A stretch of 64,000 bases of DNA. It comes from Yoonia sediminilitoris (lineage in GTDB: Bacteria > Pseudomonadota > Alphaproteobacteria > Rhodobacterales > Rhodobacteraceae). Positions 46,113 to 55,546 of this stretch are shown here, piece by piece. The stretch is taken from contig NZ_QBUD01000001.1 in assembly GCF_003058085.1 (NCBI RefSeq), positions 682,001-746,000 on the forward strand, in the 5' to 3' direction. The notes under the pieces are model-generated. The model made no database searches and was not told the DNA's origin. It saw only the letters and a list, made by a program, of their open reading frames with translations. The translations under genes were made by a program, and so were the position numbers. Within the stretch, counting starts at the first letter, position 1. Every line of letters starts with the position of its first letter.

Positions 46113-47621
46113 ATGCAATTCAAACCACTCGCTACCCTCGCCGCCGCGCTGATGCTCAGCACGTCGTGGGTCCATGCAGAGGACCTGCGGATCGGCCTTG
46201 CCGAAGATCCCGATATCCTTGATCCGGACCAGTCGCGCACCTTTGTGGGCCGGATCGTCTATGCTTCGCTTTGTGACAAGCTGGTGGATATCACGCCAGA
46301 GCTGGAAATCATCCCGATGCTGTCCACCGGCTGGAGCTGGTCAGACGACGGTATGACGTTGACCATGACCTTGCGCGATGATGTGACCTTTCATGATGGC
46401 GAACCCTTCAACGCCGAAGCTGTGGCGTATAATATCAACCGCTCGAAGACTCTGGATGAAAGCCGCCGCAAATCGGAAGTCGCATCCATCACCGGCACCA
46501 ATGTCGTCGACGACTACACGATCGAAATCATGCTGGCCAACCCCGACGCGACCCTGCTGGCGCAGTTTGCCGACCGCTCTGGCATGATGGTATCGCCCAA
46601 GGCCGCCTCTGAAATGGGCATTGAATTCGGTGCAGCCCCTGTTTGTGCCGGGCCGTTCAGCTTTACCGAACGGGTGCAGCAAGACCGCATCGTGCTGAGC
46701 AAATATGACGATTATTACAATGCGGATCGGATCAACTTTGATACGGTCACGTTCTTGCCAATCACCGACGACACCGTCCGACTGGCCAACCTGCGCGCTG
46801 GGGACATCGACATAGTGGAGCGTTTGGCCGCGACAGATGTGGCATCAGTACGCGCTGACGACGGGCTGCAGCTGGAGCAGGCGGTATCGCTGGGCTATCA
46901 GGGCCTGACGGTGAATATCGCCAATGGTGAAAAGGCGACGAATGCCTTTGGTACCGATAAACTGGTGCGACAGGCATTGTCGCTGTCCATCGACCGCAAG
47001 GTACTGAACGACGTGGTGTTTGAAGGGGTCTTTGCGCCGGGCAATCAGCCGTTCCCGCCGTCATCGCCTTGGTATAACACGGAATTCCCTGTGCCGGAAC
47101 GTGACATTGACGCAGCCAAAGCCTTGCTGGCGCAAGCGGGCGTTGAAAACCCGACCGTTGAAATTCAGGTATCGACCAATCCGGTCGCCCAGCAGGTTGT
47201 GCAGGTGGTGCAAGCCATGGCCAGCGAAGCGGGGATCACCGTCAACGTCGTCGCCAAGGAATTCGCGACATTGTTGAGCGAACAATCAGCTGGTGCTTAT
47301 GAAATCAGCCAGATCGGCTGGTCGGGCCGCGTTGACCCTGACGGGAACATCCATCAGTTCGTGACCTGCGAAGGCGGGATCAACGACAGCAAATACTGTA
47401 ACCCCGAAGTGGATGAGTTGCTGAATGCGGCCCGCACGTCCACCGATATTGCAGAGCGCAAGGCCAATTACGACGCCGCTCGCGCGATCCTGATCGACGA
47501 AAGCCCGCTGATCTATCTGTACCACCAGACATGGATCTGGGCGCTGGATGACAGCATTCAGGGCTACACCCCTTATCCTGACGGGATGATCCGTCTGTCG
47601 GGTGTGTCAAAGTCTGAATAG
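46113..47621 (+). CDS. Periplasmic substrate-binding protein, SBP_bac_5 (dipeptide/glutathione type)
   Basis: The 502-residue protein has a Sec signal (MQFKPLATLAAALMLSTSWVHA) and the SBP_bac_5 fold: AEDPDILDPDQSRTFVGRIVYASLCDKLV at the N-terminus, MTLTMTLRDDVTFHDGEPF and the C-terminal LIYLYHQTWIWALDD. It delivers the substrate to the permeases encoded next. The family binds dipeptides, glutathione or opines, and the substrate cannot be fixed by eye. GGGAG precedes the ATG. A hairpin with a T-run follows the gene, which would leave more binding protein than permease, as is usual for such operons. Confidence 0.93.
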   Translation: MQFKPLATLAAALMLSTSWVHAEDLRIGLAEDPDILDPDQSRTFVGRIVYASLCDKLVDITPELEIIPMLSTGWSWSDDGMTLTMTLRDDVTFHDGEPFNAEAVAYNINRSKTLDESRRKSEVASITGTNVVDDYTIEIMLANPDATLLAQFADRSGMMVSPKAASEMGIEFGAAPVCAGPFSFTERVQQDRIVLSKYDDYYNADRINFDTVTFLPITDDTVRLANLRAGDIDIVERLAATDVASVRADDGLQLEQAVSLGYQGLTVNIANGEKATNAFGTDKLVRQALSLSIDRKVLNDVVFEGVFAPGNQPFPPSSPWYNTEFPVPERDIDAAKALLAQAGVENPTVEIQVSTNPVAQQVVQVVQAMASEAGITVNVVAKEFATLLSEQSAGAYEISQIGWSGRVDPDGNIHQFVTCEGGINDSKYCNPEVDELLNAARTSTDIAERKANYDAARAILIDESPLIYLYHQTWIWALDDSIQGYTPYPDGMIRLSGVSKSE

Positions 47622-47630
47622 GCGAACCAA

Positions 47631-47667
47631 CCCTCTGGCGGCGATGCCGTCGCCGGAGGGACTTTTT
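47631..47667 (+). terminator. Attenuator-type hairpin between binding-protein and permease genes
   Basis: CCCTCTGGCGGCG (47631-47643) pairs with CGTCGCCGGAGGG (47648-47660), with two G-T pairs and a four-base loop, followed by a T-rich tract. It lies ten bases after the stop codon and inside an otherwise continuous operon, so partial termination is likely. Confidence 0.8.
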
Positions 47668-47690
47668 CTTTAATCTGAAAGCGGATTTGG

Positions 47691-48635
47691 ATGCTCAGCT
47701 TCATTGGACGCAGGTTATTGGTGGCGATCCCGACGATCGTGCTGATTTCGGTGCTTGTGTTTTTCTTGCAGAAACTGCTGCCGGGTGATCCGGTGCTGGC
47801 GCTTGCCGGTGAGGACCGCAATCCGGAAATCCTCGAATTTCTGCGGGAAAAATATCGTTTGAATGACCCGCTTTACGTCCAATACTTCAATTGGATCGGG
47901 AATGCGCTGACGGGTGATCTGGGGGTGTCATTGCGCACCCAGCAGCCGGTGCTGACGCTGCTTGCCGAAAAGCTGCCTGTCACGTTCCAACTGGCGATCA
48001 TGGCGCTGGTCATTGCGGTTGTCATTGGTGTGCCCGCAGGCATTATTTCGGCCTATCACAAGGGCACTTGGATCGACTGGCTGGCTAATGTTGTCGCACT
48101 TTCGGGTCTGTCGGTGCCGAATTTCTGGCTGGGAATCATGATGATCCTGCTGGTTTCGGTCAAACTGGGGTGGCTACCCGCGTCGGGATATCAGCCATTC
48201 ACGGACGACCCGCTGCAATCGATCCGAACCATGCTGATGCCTGCCTTTGTGCTTGGCACGGGGCTGGCGGCCACGTTGATGCGGCACACGCGTTCGGCGA
48301 TGCTGGGGGTCCTGCAATCCGACTACGTGCGCACCGCCCGCGCCAAGGGGCTGTCGGAAAAACGGGTGGTCATGAAACATGCACTGCGCAACGCGCTGGT
48401 GCCGGTCGTCACTGTGATTACGTTGCTTTTCGGTGAATTGCTTGCCGGTGCCGTTTTGACCGAACAGATTTTCACTATCCCCGGATTTGGCAAGCTGGTC
48501 GTCGATGCGGTGTTCAATCGTGACTATGCCGTTGTGCAGGGCATCGTGCTGTGTACCGCGATTGCCTTTGTTTTGATGAACATTTTGTCTGACGCGCTTT
48601 ACCGCGTGTTGAATCCAAGGATGAGCGATCAATGA
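47691..48635 (+). CDS. Peptide-type ABC transporter permease, DppB
   Basis: The 314-residue inner-membrane protein has six predicted helices and the DppB family features: N-terminal FLQKLLPGDPVLALAG, GDLGVSLRTQQPV, GLSVPNFWLGIM, and the EAA-type ATPase-coupling loop DYVRTARAKGLSEKRVVMKHALRNALVPV. It pairs with the next permease to form the import channel. The gene overlaps the DppC gene by four bases (ATGA). Confidence 0.94.
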   Translation: MLSFIGRRLLVAIPTIVLISVLVFFLQKLLPGDPVLALAGEDRNPEILEFLREKYRLNDPLYVQYFNWIGNALTGDLGVSLRTQQPVLTLLAEKLPVTFQLAIMALVIAVVIGVPAGIISAYHKGTWIDWLANVVALSGLSVPNFWLGIMMILLVSVKLGWLPASGYQPFTDDPLQSIRTMLMPAFVLGTGLAATLMRHTRSAMLGVLQSDYVRTARAKGLSEKRVVMKHALRNALVPVVTVITLLFGELLAGAVLTEQIFTIPGFGKLVVDAVFNRDYAVVQGIVLCTAIAFVLMNILSDALYRVLNPRMSDQ

Positions 48636-49513
48636 GCGCCGTGACAGATACGCCCGCCGAAACCGTCGCGGTCTTGCCGCCCAAGCAAAGCCGTGTCTGG
48701 GCCAAGTTGCGTCGCAACAGGTCGGCCATGTTCGGGGCAGGGCTTGTCAGTGTCTTTGTGATCGTGGCCCTGCTGGCCCCTGTCCTGCCGATCCCCGGAC
48801 CTGCGGAAACTGACTGGGGGGCTGTGCGCAAAGCGCCCTCTGCGGCGCATTGGCTGGGCACGGACGAGATTGGCCGCGATATCCTGAGCCGGATGATATG
48901 GGGCGCGCAGGCTTCACTGCTTGCCGGTGTCGTGTCCGTGGCGATCGCACTGGCCATCGGCATTCCGCTTGGTGTGCTGGCGGGCTACTGCCGTGGCTGG
49001 ACCGACGCGGTAATCAGCCGCCTGACAGAGGCGCTGCTGGCCGCACCTTTCCTGATCCTTGCCATCGCGCTGGCCGCGTTTCTGGGCCCGTCCCTGACGA
49101 ATGCGATGATCGCGATTGGCCTGTCGGCGGTCCCGATTTTCATCCGGCTTGCACGCGCGCAAACCATGCTGGTGGTGACAGAGGATTACGTCGAAGGCGC
49201 CCATGCCGTTGGCCTGACACACCCCGCCATCATCTGGCGCTATGTGCTGCCCAACATTGTGCCGCCATTGTTGGTACAGGCCACGCTGACCATCGCAACC
49301 GCAATCATTGCCGAGGCGTCGCTGTCCTTTCTTGGCCTTGGCCAGCAGCCACCCGCGCCAAGCTGGGGGTCCATGCTGAACACCGCCAAAGCATTTCTGG
49401 AGCAAGCTCCGTGGATGGCGATGTGGCCCGGCATAGCGATTTTTCTGGTGGTTCTTGGTTTTAACCTGTTTGGCGACGGTCTGCGCGATGCGCTGGACCC
49501 GCGCGACCATTGA
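48632..49513 (+). CDS. Peptide-type ABC transporter permease, DppC
   Basis: The 293-residue permease has an N-terminal cytoplasmic tail (to about 35), the OppC_N-type first helix, HWLGTDEIGRDILSRMIWGAQASL, GIPLGVLAGYCRGW and the coupling loop DYVEGAHAVGLTHPAIIWRYVLPNIVPPLLVQATL. Residues SFLGLGQQPPAPSWGSML near the C-terminus are characteristic of the family. It completes the first transporter. The GGT-like gene begins 30 bases later. Confidence 0.94.
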   Translation: MSAVTDTPAETVAVLPPKQSRVWAKLRRNRSAMFGAGLVSVFVIVALLAPVLPIPGPAETDWGAVRKAPSAAHWLGTDEIGRDILSRMIWGAQASLLAGVVSVAIALAIGIPLGVLAGYCRGWTDAVISRLTEALLAAPFLILAIALAAFLGPSLTNAMIAIGLSAVPIFIRLARAQTMLVVTEDYVEGAHAVGLTHPAIIWRYVLPNIVPPLLVQATLTIATAIIAEASLSFLGLGQQPPAPSWGSMLNTAKAFLEQAPWMAMWPGIAIFLVVLGFNLFGDGLRDALDPRDH

Positions 49514-49543
49514 TAGCGTCTCTTTGAATTAAGGAAGTCACCC

Positions 49544-51334
49544 ATGCAATTCACAACCCGCCCGGAAATCCTTGGCACTTTTGGTGTTGCCACATCGACG
49601 CATTGGATTGCCTCTACCGTTGGCATGTCTATTCTGGAAAAGGGCGGCACGGCGATTGATGCAGGGGCTGCCATGGGCTTTGTGCTGCAAGTGGTGGAGC
49701 CGCATTTGTGCGGGCCGCTTGGTGACATGCCCGCATTGGTCCAGATCGCGGGCGAGGATGCGCCGCGCGTCGTCTGTGGGCAGGGAACGGCCCCCGCCGG
49801 TGCGACGATTGAACATTACAAGGCCGAGGGGCTGGATATGATCCCCGGCTCTGGCCTGCTGGCGACAGTTATTCCCGGCGCGTTTGGTGCATGGATGCTG
49901 ATGCTGCGCGATCACGGGCGATTGCCGCTGCGCGATATTCTGGAGCCTGCCATTCATTATGCCCGCCACGGGCACCCGACCTTGGCCCGCGTGTCCGCCA
50001 CGATTGAGGGGCTGGCAGATTTCTTTCGTGATGAATGGCCCACGTCATATGAAACATGGCTGCCAGGTGGGTCTGCACCGGCCCCGGAAAGCCTGTTTTG
50101 TAACCCTGCATTAGCCGATACCTACGATCGCATCCTGACCGAGGCTGAGGCTGCGACAGGCCGCGAAGCGCAGATCGAAGCTGCGCGCAGGGCCTTCTAT
50201 GAAGGTTTCGTGGCCGAAGCGATTGACGATTGGATTAAAGAGGCCTGTGTGATGGATGCCGCCGGTGGGCGCCGCAAGGGCGTTCTGACGGGGCAGGATA
50301 TGGCTGGCTGGCAGGCAACCTATGAGGACCCGCTTTCGGTTGATTACGGCGATTGGACGGTCTGGAAGGCGGGCATGTGGACCCAAGGGCCGACATTCCT
50401 TCAATCGCTACGTATCCTGGACGGGTCCGGGGTCGACCAGATGGACCTGAATGGCGCGGATTTTGTGCATACGGTGGCGGAGACCATGAAGCTCGCCTTT
50501 GCGGACCGCGAAGCCTATTATGGCGACCCGACGCACACCGACATTCCGACTGAAACGCTTTTGTCCAAAGCCTATGGCGCGGACCGTCAAAAGCTGATCG
50601 GGCCGAAAGCGTCGTTCGAACAACGGCCCGGACAAATCGACGGCTTTGACCTTTGGACGCAAGAGGCGATCAAGCGCGCGGGCAAGGATGTGGTCGCTGG
50701 CCCCGGCGCGGGCGCGGGCGAGCCGACGATGGCGCATCTGTCGGAAAAGCGCGGCGATACCGTGCATATCGACGTGATCGATCGCTGGGGCAACATGATC
50801 TCGGCCACGCCATCAGGGGGCTGGCTGCAATCCTCGCCCGTGGTGCCGGGGTTGGGGATGCCGCTGAACTCGCGCGCACAGATGTTCTGGCTGACCGAAG
50901 GGTTGCCTACGTCACTGGCTCCGGGGCGGCGGCCACGCACGACACTTTCGCCGTCGATGGCGGGTAGGGACGGGAAAGCGTCGCTTGCCTTTGGTACACC
51001 AGGGGGGGACCAGCAGGACCAATGGCAGCTGATCCTGTTCCTGCGACTTGTGCATGGCGGGATGAATTTGCAGGCGGGCATTGATGCGCCGCTGTTCAAC
51101 ACCAGCCATTTTCAGGCGTCATTCTATCCGCGCGCCACACAGCCCGGCCACCTGATGGTGGAACCTGCCTTTGGCGATGCGGTGATTGCCGACCTCAGGG
51201 CGCGCGGCCATGATCTGCAGGTGGCCGAACCATGGACGGTGGGCAGATTGACGGCTGCCAGCCGCGATCCTGACGGGTTGCTGCGTGCAGCGGCGACCCC
51301 GCGCCTGATGCAGGCCTATGCGGTGGGGCGCTAG
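49544..51334 (+). CDS. Gamma-glutamyltransferase-family Ntn hydrolase, cytoplasmic type
   Basis: The 596-residue protein is a member of the GGT family, which matures by self-cleavage before a Thr nucleophile. The large-subunit start TSTHWIASTVGMSILEKGGTAIDA and the nucleophile region RGDTVHIDVIDRWGNMISATPS (Thr near residue 404) are visible, followed by RPRTTLSPSM and PGGDQQDQWQL. The last motif is the version found in YwrD-like and related GGT-like hydrolases instead of the canonical GSPGG. There is no signal peptide, so unlike most GGTs it should work in the cytoplasm on imported substrates. AAGGAAG precedes the ATG. The DUF1028 gene starts two bases after its stop codon. Confidence 0.9.
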   Translation: MQFTTRPEILGTFGVATSTHWIASTVGMSILEKGGTAIDAGAAMGFVLQVVEPHLCGPLGDMPALVQIAGEDAPRVVCGQGTAPAGATIEHYKAEGLDMIPGSGLLATVIPGAFGAWMLMLRDHGRLPLRDILEPAIHYARHGHPTLARVSATIEGLADFFRDEWPTSYETWLPGGSAPAPESLFCNPALADTYDRILTEAEAATGREAQIEAARRAFYEGFVAEAIDDWIKEACVMDAAGGRRKGVLTGQDMAGWQATYEDPLSVDYGDWTVWKAGMWTQGPTFLQSLRILDGSGVDQMDLNGADFVHTVAETMKLAFADREAYYGDPTHTDIPTETLLSKAYGADRQKLIGPKASFEQRPGQIDGFDLWTQEAIKRAGKDVVAGPGAGAGEPTMAHLSEKRGDTVHIDVIDRWGNMISATPSGGWLQSSPVVPGLGMPLNSRAQMFWLTEGLPTSLAPGRRPRTTLSPSMAGRDGKASLAFGTPGGDQQDQWQLILFLRLVHGGMNLQAGIDAPLFNTSHFQASFYPRATQPGHLMVEPAFGDAVIADLRARGHDLQVAEPWTVGRLTAASRDPDGLLRAAATPRLMQAYAVGR

Positions 51335-51336
51335 CG

Positions 51337-52098
51337 ATGACCTATTCCATTGTCGCGCGTGACCCTGAAACCGGCGCATATGGTGTTGCCGTGGCCAGCC
51401 GGTTTTTTGCGGTCGGTGCCTTGGTCCCGCATATTCGTGGCGGCAAATGTGCCGTCGCGACGCAAGCTTTCATCAACCCGCTGTTTGGCCTTGAAGGGGC
51501 CGACCGGTTGGCGGCGGGTGAAACGGCGGACGCGGTGCTGACGGATATGATTGGGCGTGACGGGGGACGTGCGCAGCGCCAGCTTCATATGGTTGACAGC
51601 ACAGGGCGGGTTGCCGCGCATACGGGCGCGGAATGTATCGACTGGGCGGGCCATGCGACTGGCGACAGCGTATCGGTCGCGGGCAATATGCTGGCAGGCC
51701 CGGATGTGGTGGCCCAAACGCTGGCCTGCTACAATGCGCACATGGATCTGCCCTTTGCCGAACGCCTGCTGACCGCGATGGAAGCAGGTGCTGCGGCAGG
51801 TGGCGACAAGCGCGGCACGCAATCCGCCGCCCTTTGCATTCACCGGACCGAGGATTACCCGTGGCTTGACATCCGCGCCGATGACCATCCCGATCCGCTG
51901 GCAGAGTTGCGCCGTTTGCTGGACGTTGCGGGCGAAAGATACCTGCATTTTGCCAAGATACTGCCAACGGCAGACAATTTTTCGGGGCTGACCGACCGCG
52001 CAAGCGTCGATGCGGCCATTGCCGCAGAGGAGGTGCGGCGCAAGGCGGAAGGCCGCAAGAGCCGGTCATTTGCTACTGAATTGCCCAGCGATGGATAA
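51337..52098 (+). CDS. DUF1028 family protein, Ntn-hydrolase-like
   Basis: The 253-residue protein has the DUF1028 signature: MTYSIVARDPETGAYGVAVASRFFAVGALVPH, then AVATQAFINPLFG, RQLHMVDSTGRVAAHTGAEC, VSVAGNMLAGPDVV and KRGTQSAALCI with the conserved aspartates. DUF1028 proteins have an Ntn-hydrolase-like fold and often sit beside peptide transporters and GGT-like genes, but no reaction is established. The start lies two bases after the GGT-like stop, so the pair is tightly coupled. It probably acts on the same metabolite as the GGT-like enzyme, which is inference. Confidence 0.9.
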   Translation: MTYSIVARDPETGAYGVAVASRFFAVGALVPHIRGGKCAVATQAFINPLFGLEGADRLAAGETADAVLTDMIGRDGGRAQRQLHMVDSTGRVAAHTGAECIDWAGHATGDSVSVAGNMLAGPDVVAQTLACYNAHMDLPFAERLLTAMEAGAAAGGDKRGTQSAALCIHRTEDYPWLDIRADDHPDPLAELRRLLDVAGERYLHFAKILPTADNFSGLTDRASVDAAIAAEEVRRKAEGRKSRSFATELPSDG

Positions 52099-52212
52099 AG
52101 ACTTGAGAAAAAAGATGAAAAATTGATCAGACGTCATAATCTGCCATTGGTACTGGCCGCGGCCACTGGTCAGATCGGACGGAAACCTTAATTTCGCAAA
52201 AGGGGACGTGAC

Positions 52213-53862
52213 ATGACAGAGACAATCTCGGAAGCGGATATTGCTGGGGCAGAACGCCTGTTGGGCCTTGCCTATACCGCGCGTGAGCGGGCGCAGATGG
52301 TTGGCAATCTGGATGGGCAGCGTGATCTGGCCATTGCCCGCCGCACGCTTCCGCTTGATAATGGCACGCCGATGGCCTGCCGGTTTGACCCCCGTTTGCC
52401 CGGATTTGCGATGCCCCACGGCGTTGACGCGCTGCAATTGTCCGAACCTTCGGCGCCGCTGCCATCGGACCCCGAAGATATCGCCTTTGCCCCGCTGACC
52501 CATCTGTCACAATGGGTGCGCAGGGGGCAGATCACCTCTGCCGCGCTGACCGAGCTTTATCTTGAGCGGATCGCAGCACTGAACCCCAAGCTGGAATGTT
52601 TCGCCACCGTCACGCCCGATTTGGCCCGCGCCGAGGCTGCGGCAATGGACAGTCTGTTGCAGGCGGGTGTCTGGCTGGGGCCACTGCATGGTATACCTTA
52701 CGGTCTGAAAGATCTGTTTGACACCAAGGGCATCATCACCGGCTGGGGGGCAGAGCCGTTTCAGGACCGGGTGCCCGATAGCGACGCCACGGTAACAACC
52801 AGATTGCGGGCGGCAGGTGCGGTATTGATTGGTAAAACCACCCTTGGTGCGCTGGCATACAATGACCTGTGGTATGGTGGCTGGACCAGAAACCCATGGA
52901 ACCTGCACGAAGGGTCCAGCGGGTCTAGTGCCGGGTCTGCATCGGCAACGGCGGCCGGGCTTTGCGGTTTTTCTATCGGGACGGAAACACTTGGGTCGAT
53001 CACATCGCCTTCGCAGCGCTGTGGCACAACAGGGCTGCGTCCGACATTTGGCCGGGTTAGTCGGGCCGGTGCAATGGCGCTTTGCTGGTCGCTGGATAAG
53101 GTCGGCCCGATTTGCCGGTCTGTGGAAGACACGGGGCTGGTGTTGGCCGCACTGAACGGCGGGGACGCAGCTGATCGTGGGTCAATCGCGGCACCGTTTC
53201 AATTTGACGCAACTGCCGGCATTGACGGCATGACCCTTGGCTACCTGCCAGAGGCGTTCGAGGAAGGGGCCACAGATGTGGACCGTGCGGCCCTTGCTGC
53301 GGCGCGCGATCTGGGGATCACCGTCAAGGAAGTCACGATAGAGGATTTGCCTTATGCGTCGCTAATGATGACAGTCTATGCAGAAGCCGCAGCAGCCTTT
53401 GAGGCGCTGACGCTGGAGGACACAGATGATACGCTGACATGGCAGGACGAAGGGGCGTGGCCCAATACTTTCCGCAAGGCGCGGTTCATTTCCGCGGTGG
53501 ATTTGGTGCAAACGGACCGACTCCGCTACCGCGTGATGCAGGCTGTGGCCGAGATGATGAGCGGGGTCGATGCGCTGATCGGGCCATTTTCGACCGGGCC
53601 AATGCTCGTGGCCTCGAATTTTACGGGCCACCCCTGTCTGCACATCCGCGCAGGTTTTGAAGATATCGCCAGCCGGACCGCTGCGTCACTTGGTGCAGGC
53701 AAACTGACCACCGGCGAGGCCGCAGGCGAAAAGACATTCACCGTCCCGCACGGCATCTCGCTTTGGGGGCAATTATTCGATGAAGGGCCGCTGCTGAACC
53801 TCGGCATGGCGCTTGAGCAGAAACTGGGGGTCGCGGAACGGCGGCCCACTTTCCCGACTTAA
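52213..53862 (+). CDS. Amidase-signature hydrolase with N-terminal helical domain
   Basis: The 549-residue enzyme has the amidase-signature Ser-cisSer-Lys triad: Lys in GIPYGLKDLFD (about residue 165), and the serines of GSSGSSAGSASATAAGL and TLGSITSPSQRCGTTGLRPT. The first 80 or so residues (ISEADIAGAERLLGLAYTARER and following) form a separate helical region resembling a GatC/AtzG-like small subunit fused to the catalytic domain. Such enzymes hydrolyse linear amides; the substrate here is unknown. AAAAGGGGACG precedes the ATG. A 114-base gap from DUF1028 contains the palindrome TGGCCGCGGCCA at 52154-52165. Confidence 0.9.
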   Translation: MTETISEADIAGAERLLGLAYTARERAQMVGNLDGQRDLAIARRTLPLDNGTPMACRFDPRLPGFAMPHGVDALQLSEPSAPLPSDPEDIAFAPLTHLSQWVRRGQITSAALTELYLERIAALNPKLECFATVTPDLARAEAAAMDSLLQAGVWLGPLHGIPYGLKDLFDTKGIITGWGAEPFQDRVPDSDATVTTRLRAAGAVLIGKTTLGALAYNDLWYGGWTRNPWNLHEGSSGSSAGSASATAAGLCGFSIGTETLGSITSPSQRCGTTGLRPTFGRVSRAGAMALCWSLDKVGPICRSVEDTGLVLAALNGGDAADRGSIAAPFQFDATAGIDGMTLGYLPEAFEEGATDVDRAALAAARDLGITVKEVTIEDLPYASLMMTVYAEAAAAFEALTLEDTDDTLTWQDEGAWPNTFRKARFISAVDLVQTDRLRYRVMQAVAEMMSGVDALIGPFSTGPMLVASNFTGHPCLHIRAGFEDIASRTAASLGAGKLTTGEAAGEKTFTVPHGISLWGQLFDEGPLLNLGMALEQKLGVAERRPTFPT

Positions 53863-53943
53863 TAACAACGATCCGTCACAATCGGGCATCTCAATCAGAA
53901 CAGGGCCGTGGCGAACACGACCCACGCACAAGGAGATGAAGTT

Positions 53944-55488
53944 ATGAAACGCAGAGATTTTCTGAAGAATACGACAACGCTGTTCGGCGCGACCCTGTTT
54001 TCGGGGGCTGCACCGATGATTGCATCGGCGCAAACAACGCCGGTGACGGGGGGCACCCTGATCTGGGGCCATTCCGAGACGACCCAGAACCTTGATATGC
54101 ACCAGACGGGGACCGCCTCGACCGGACGCGTTTTGCAGAACGTGCATAATTCGATTGTGACGGTGGATAAGGACCTGAACGTCATCCCGATGCTGGCTGA
54201 AAGCTTTGCGCAAAGCGAGGACGGGTTGGTCTATACATTCAACCTGCGCCCTGGCGTGATGTTCCACAATGGCGCTGAAATGACATCGGCGGATGTGAAA
54301 TATTCGTTCGAACGTTGCGCCAACCCCGACACCGGCGCCGTCAATTTCGAGGTGTTCAATGCCGTTGAAAGCATCGAAACGCCGGACCCGCTAACGGTGA
54401 TCGTGACCCTGAACACTGTCAACGCGCCGTTCCTGTCGCGTCTGGCTGAAAATGGAGCGGGCGTTGTCATGCCGGAAGGCAGCGGTGACACCCAAGGTGA
54501 GATGCCAATCGGGGCGGGCCCCTTCAAATTCGTCCGCCGTGAATTCGGCAATGAGGTCGAGCTTGAGCGCTTCGACGATTATTGGGACGGCCCCGCCTAT
54601 CTGGATAAGGTGATTGCCCGCGAAATCCCCGAACCGACCGTGCGCCTGACCGGGTTGCGCACTGGTGAGTTGCATATGATCAACGATATCCCCGCTGACC
54701 GCATGGCCGAGATCGAGAGCGCGGGTGAATTGCAGGTGGTCAAATGGTTCCCGCTGAACTGGGATTTTGTGAACCTCAACCACACGTTTGAGCCGTTTCA
54801 GGATGCGCGGGTGCGGCGCGCCTTTGACATGATCATCGACAAGGAGGTGCTGCTGGAGGGCGCGCTTTGGGGGCAGGGCGCTGTGACCGCTTCGCCCAGC
54901 TATCCGACGTCCGCCAGCTACAACAGTGATCTGACGCAGCGCAGCCAGGACATCGCAGGGGCGCGTGCATTGCTGGATGAGGCGGGTTATCCCGAAGGCA
55001 GCCTTGATATCGTGTTCAAGGCCACGACGAACTATCCCTACCACATCGAAAGTGCGCAGATACTGGTGGAATGGTTCCGTATGGCCGGTGTCAACCTGAC
55101 GATTGAACAGCTGACATGGGCAGACTGGCTGTCGCAGTGTTGGGTCGACAAGGACTACCAGATGACCATGATGAACTTCTTCACATTGTGGGAGCCTGAT
55201 TTCCTTTACTACAGCCTGTTCAACTCAACTGGGGCGTTCAACTATCGCGGCATCAATGACCCCGAAATTGACGCGCTGACCGAACAGGCGCGCATCACCG
55301 TTGATCCGGTAGCCCGCGCCGATATCTACAAGGCCGTGCAGCAGCGCGTCTTTGACGAGGCCCATGATATCATCTTGTGGTTCCGCAATGGCACCATCGG
55401 GGCGCAACCCGATGTGGGCGGGCTTGATACGATTGTGCATCCCAACGGGTCGAACCTGAACTTCCACAAGGTCTGGCTGAACGCCTGA
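53944..55488 (+). CDS. Second periplasmic binding protein, SBP_bac_5, Tat-type signal
   Basis: The 514-residue protein starts MKRRDFLKNTTTLFG, a twin-arginine signal, so it is probably exported folded, unlike the Sec-exported partner at 46113. The mature part has the SBP_bac_5 features: QNLDMHQTGTASTGRVLQNV, TFNLRPGVMFHNGAEMTSADVKYSFE, an aromatic-rich ligand region NWDFVNLNHTFEPFQDARVR and the C-terminal HDIILWFRNG. A strong AAGGAGATG lies before the ATG. It shows only distant similarity to the first binding protein. A hairpin follows the gene. Confidence 0.93.
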   Translation: MKRRDFLKNTTTLFGATLFSGAAPMIASAQTTPVTGGTLIWGHSETTQNLDMHQTGTASTGRVLQNVHNSIVTVDKDLNVIPMLAESFAQSEDGLVYTFNLRPGVMFHNGAEMTSADVKYSFERCANPDTGAVNFEVFNAVESIETPDPLTVIVTLNTVNAPFLSRLAENGAGVVMPEGSGDTQGEMPIGAGPFKFVRREFGNEVELERFDDYWDGPAYLDKVIAREIPEPTVRLTGLRTGELHMINDIPADRMAEIESAGELQVVKWFPLNWDFVNLNHTFEPFQDARVRRAFDMIIDKEVLLEGALWGQGAVTASPSYPTSASYNSDLTQRSQDIAGARALLDEAGYPEGSLDIVFKATTNYPYHIESAQILVEWFRMAGVNLTIEQLTWADWLSQCWVDKDYQMTMMNFFTLWEPDFLYYSLFNSTGAFNYRGINDPEIDALTEQARITVDPVARADIYKAVQQRVFDEAHDIILWFRNGTIGAQPDVGGLDTIVHPNGSNLNFHKVWLNA

Positions 55489-55494
55489 TCCGAC

Positions 55495-55527
55495 CGGTCC
55501 GGGCGGTTTGCGTCCGGACCGTTTCTT
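55495..55527 (+). terminator. Attenuator-type hairpin after the second binding-protein gene
   Basis: CGGTCCGG (55495-55502) pairs perfectly with CCGGACCG (55514-55521) around an 11-base loop and is followed by TTTCTT. It begins six bases after the stop codon, in the same position as the hairpin that follows the first binding-protein gene. Confidence 0.7.
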
Positions 55528-55546
55528 ACCCAGCCGGAAAGCCGCT

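Noticed and set aside
52154-52165. TGGCCGCGGCCA palindrome upstream of the amidase gene
   Set aside because: A short GC-only palindrome is expected by chance in GC-rich DNA; no promoter elements accompany it.
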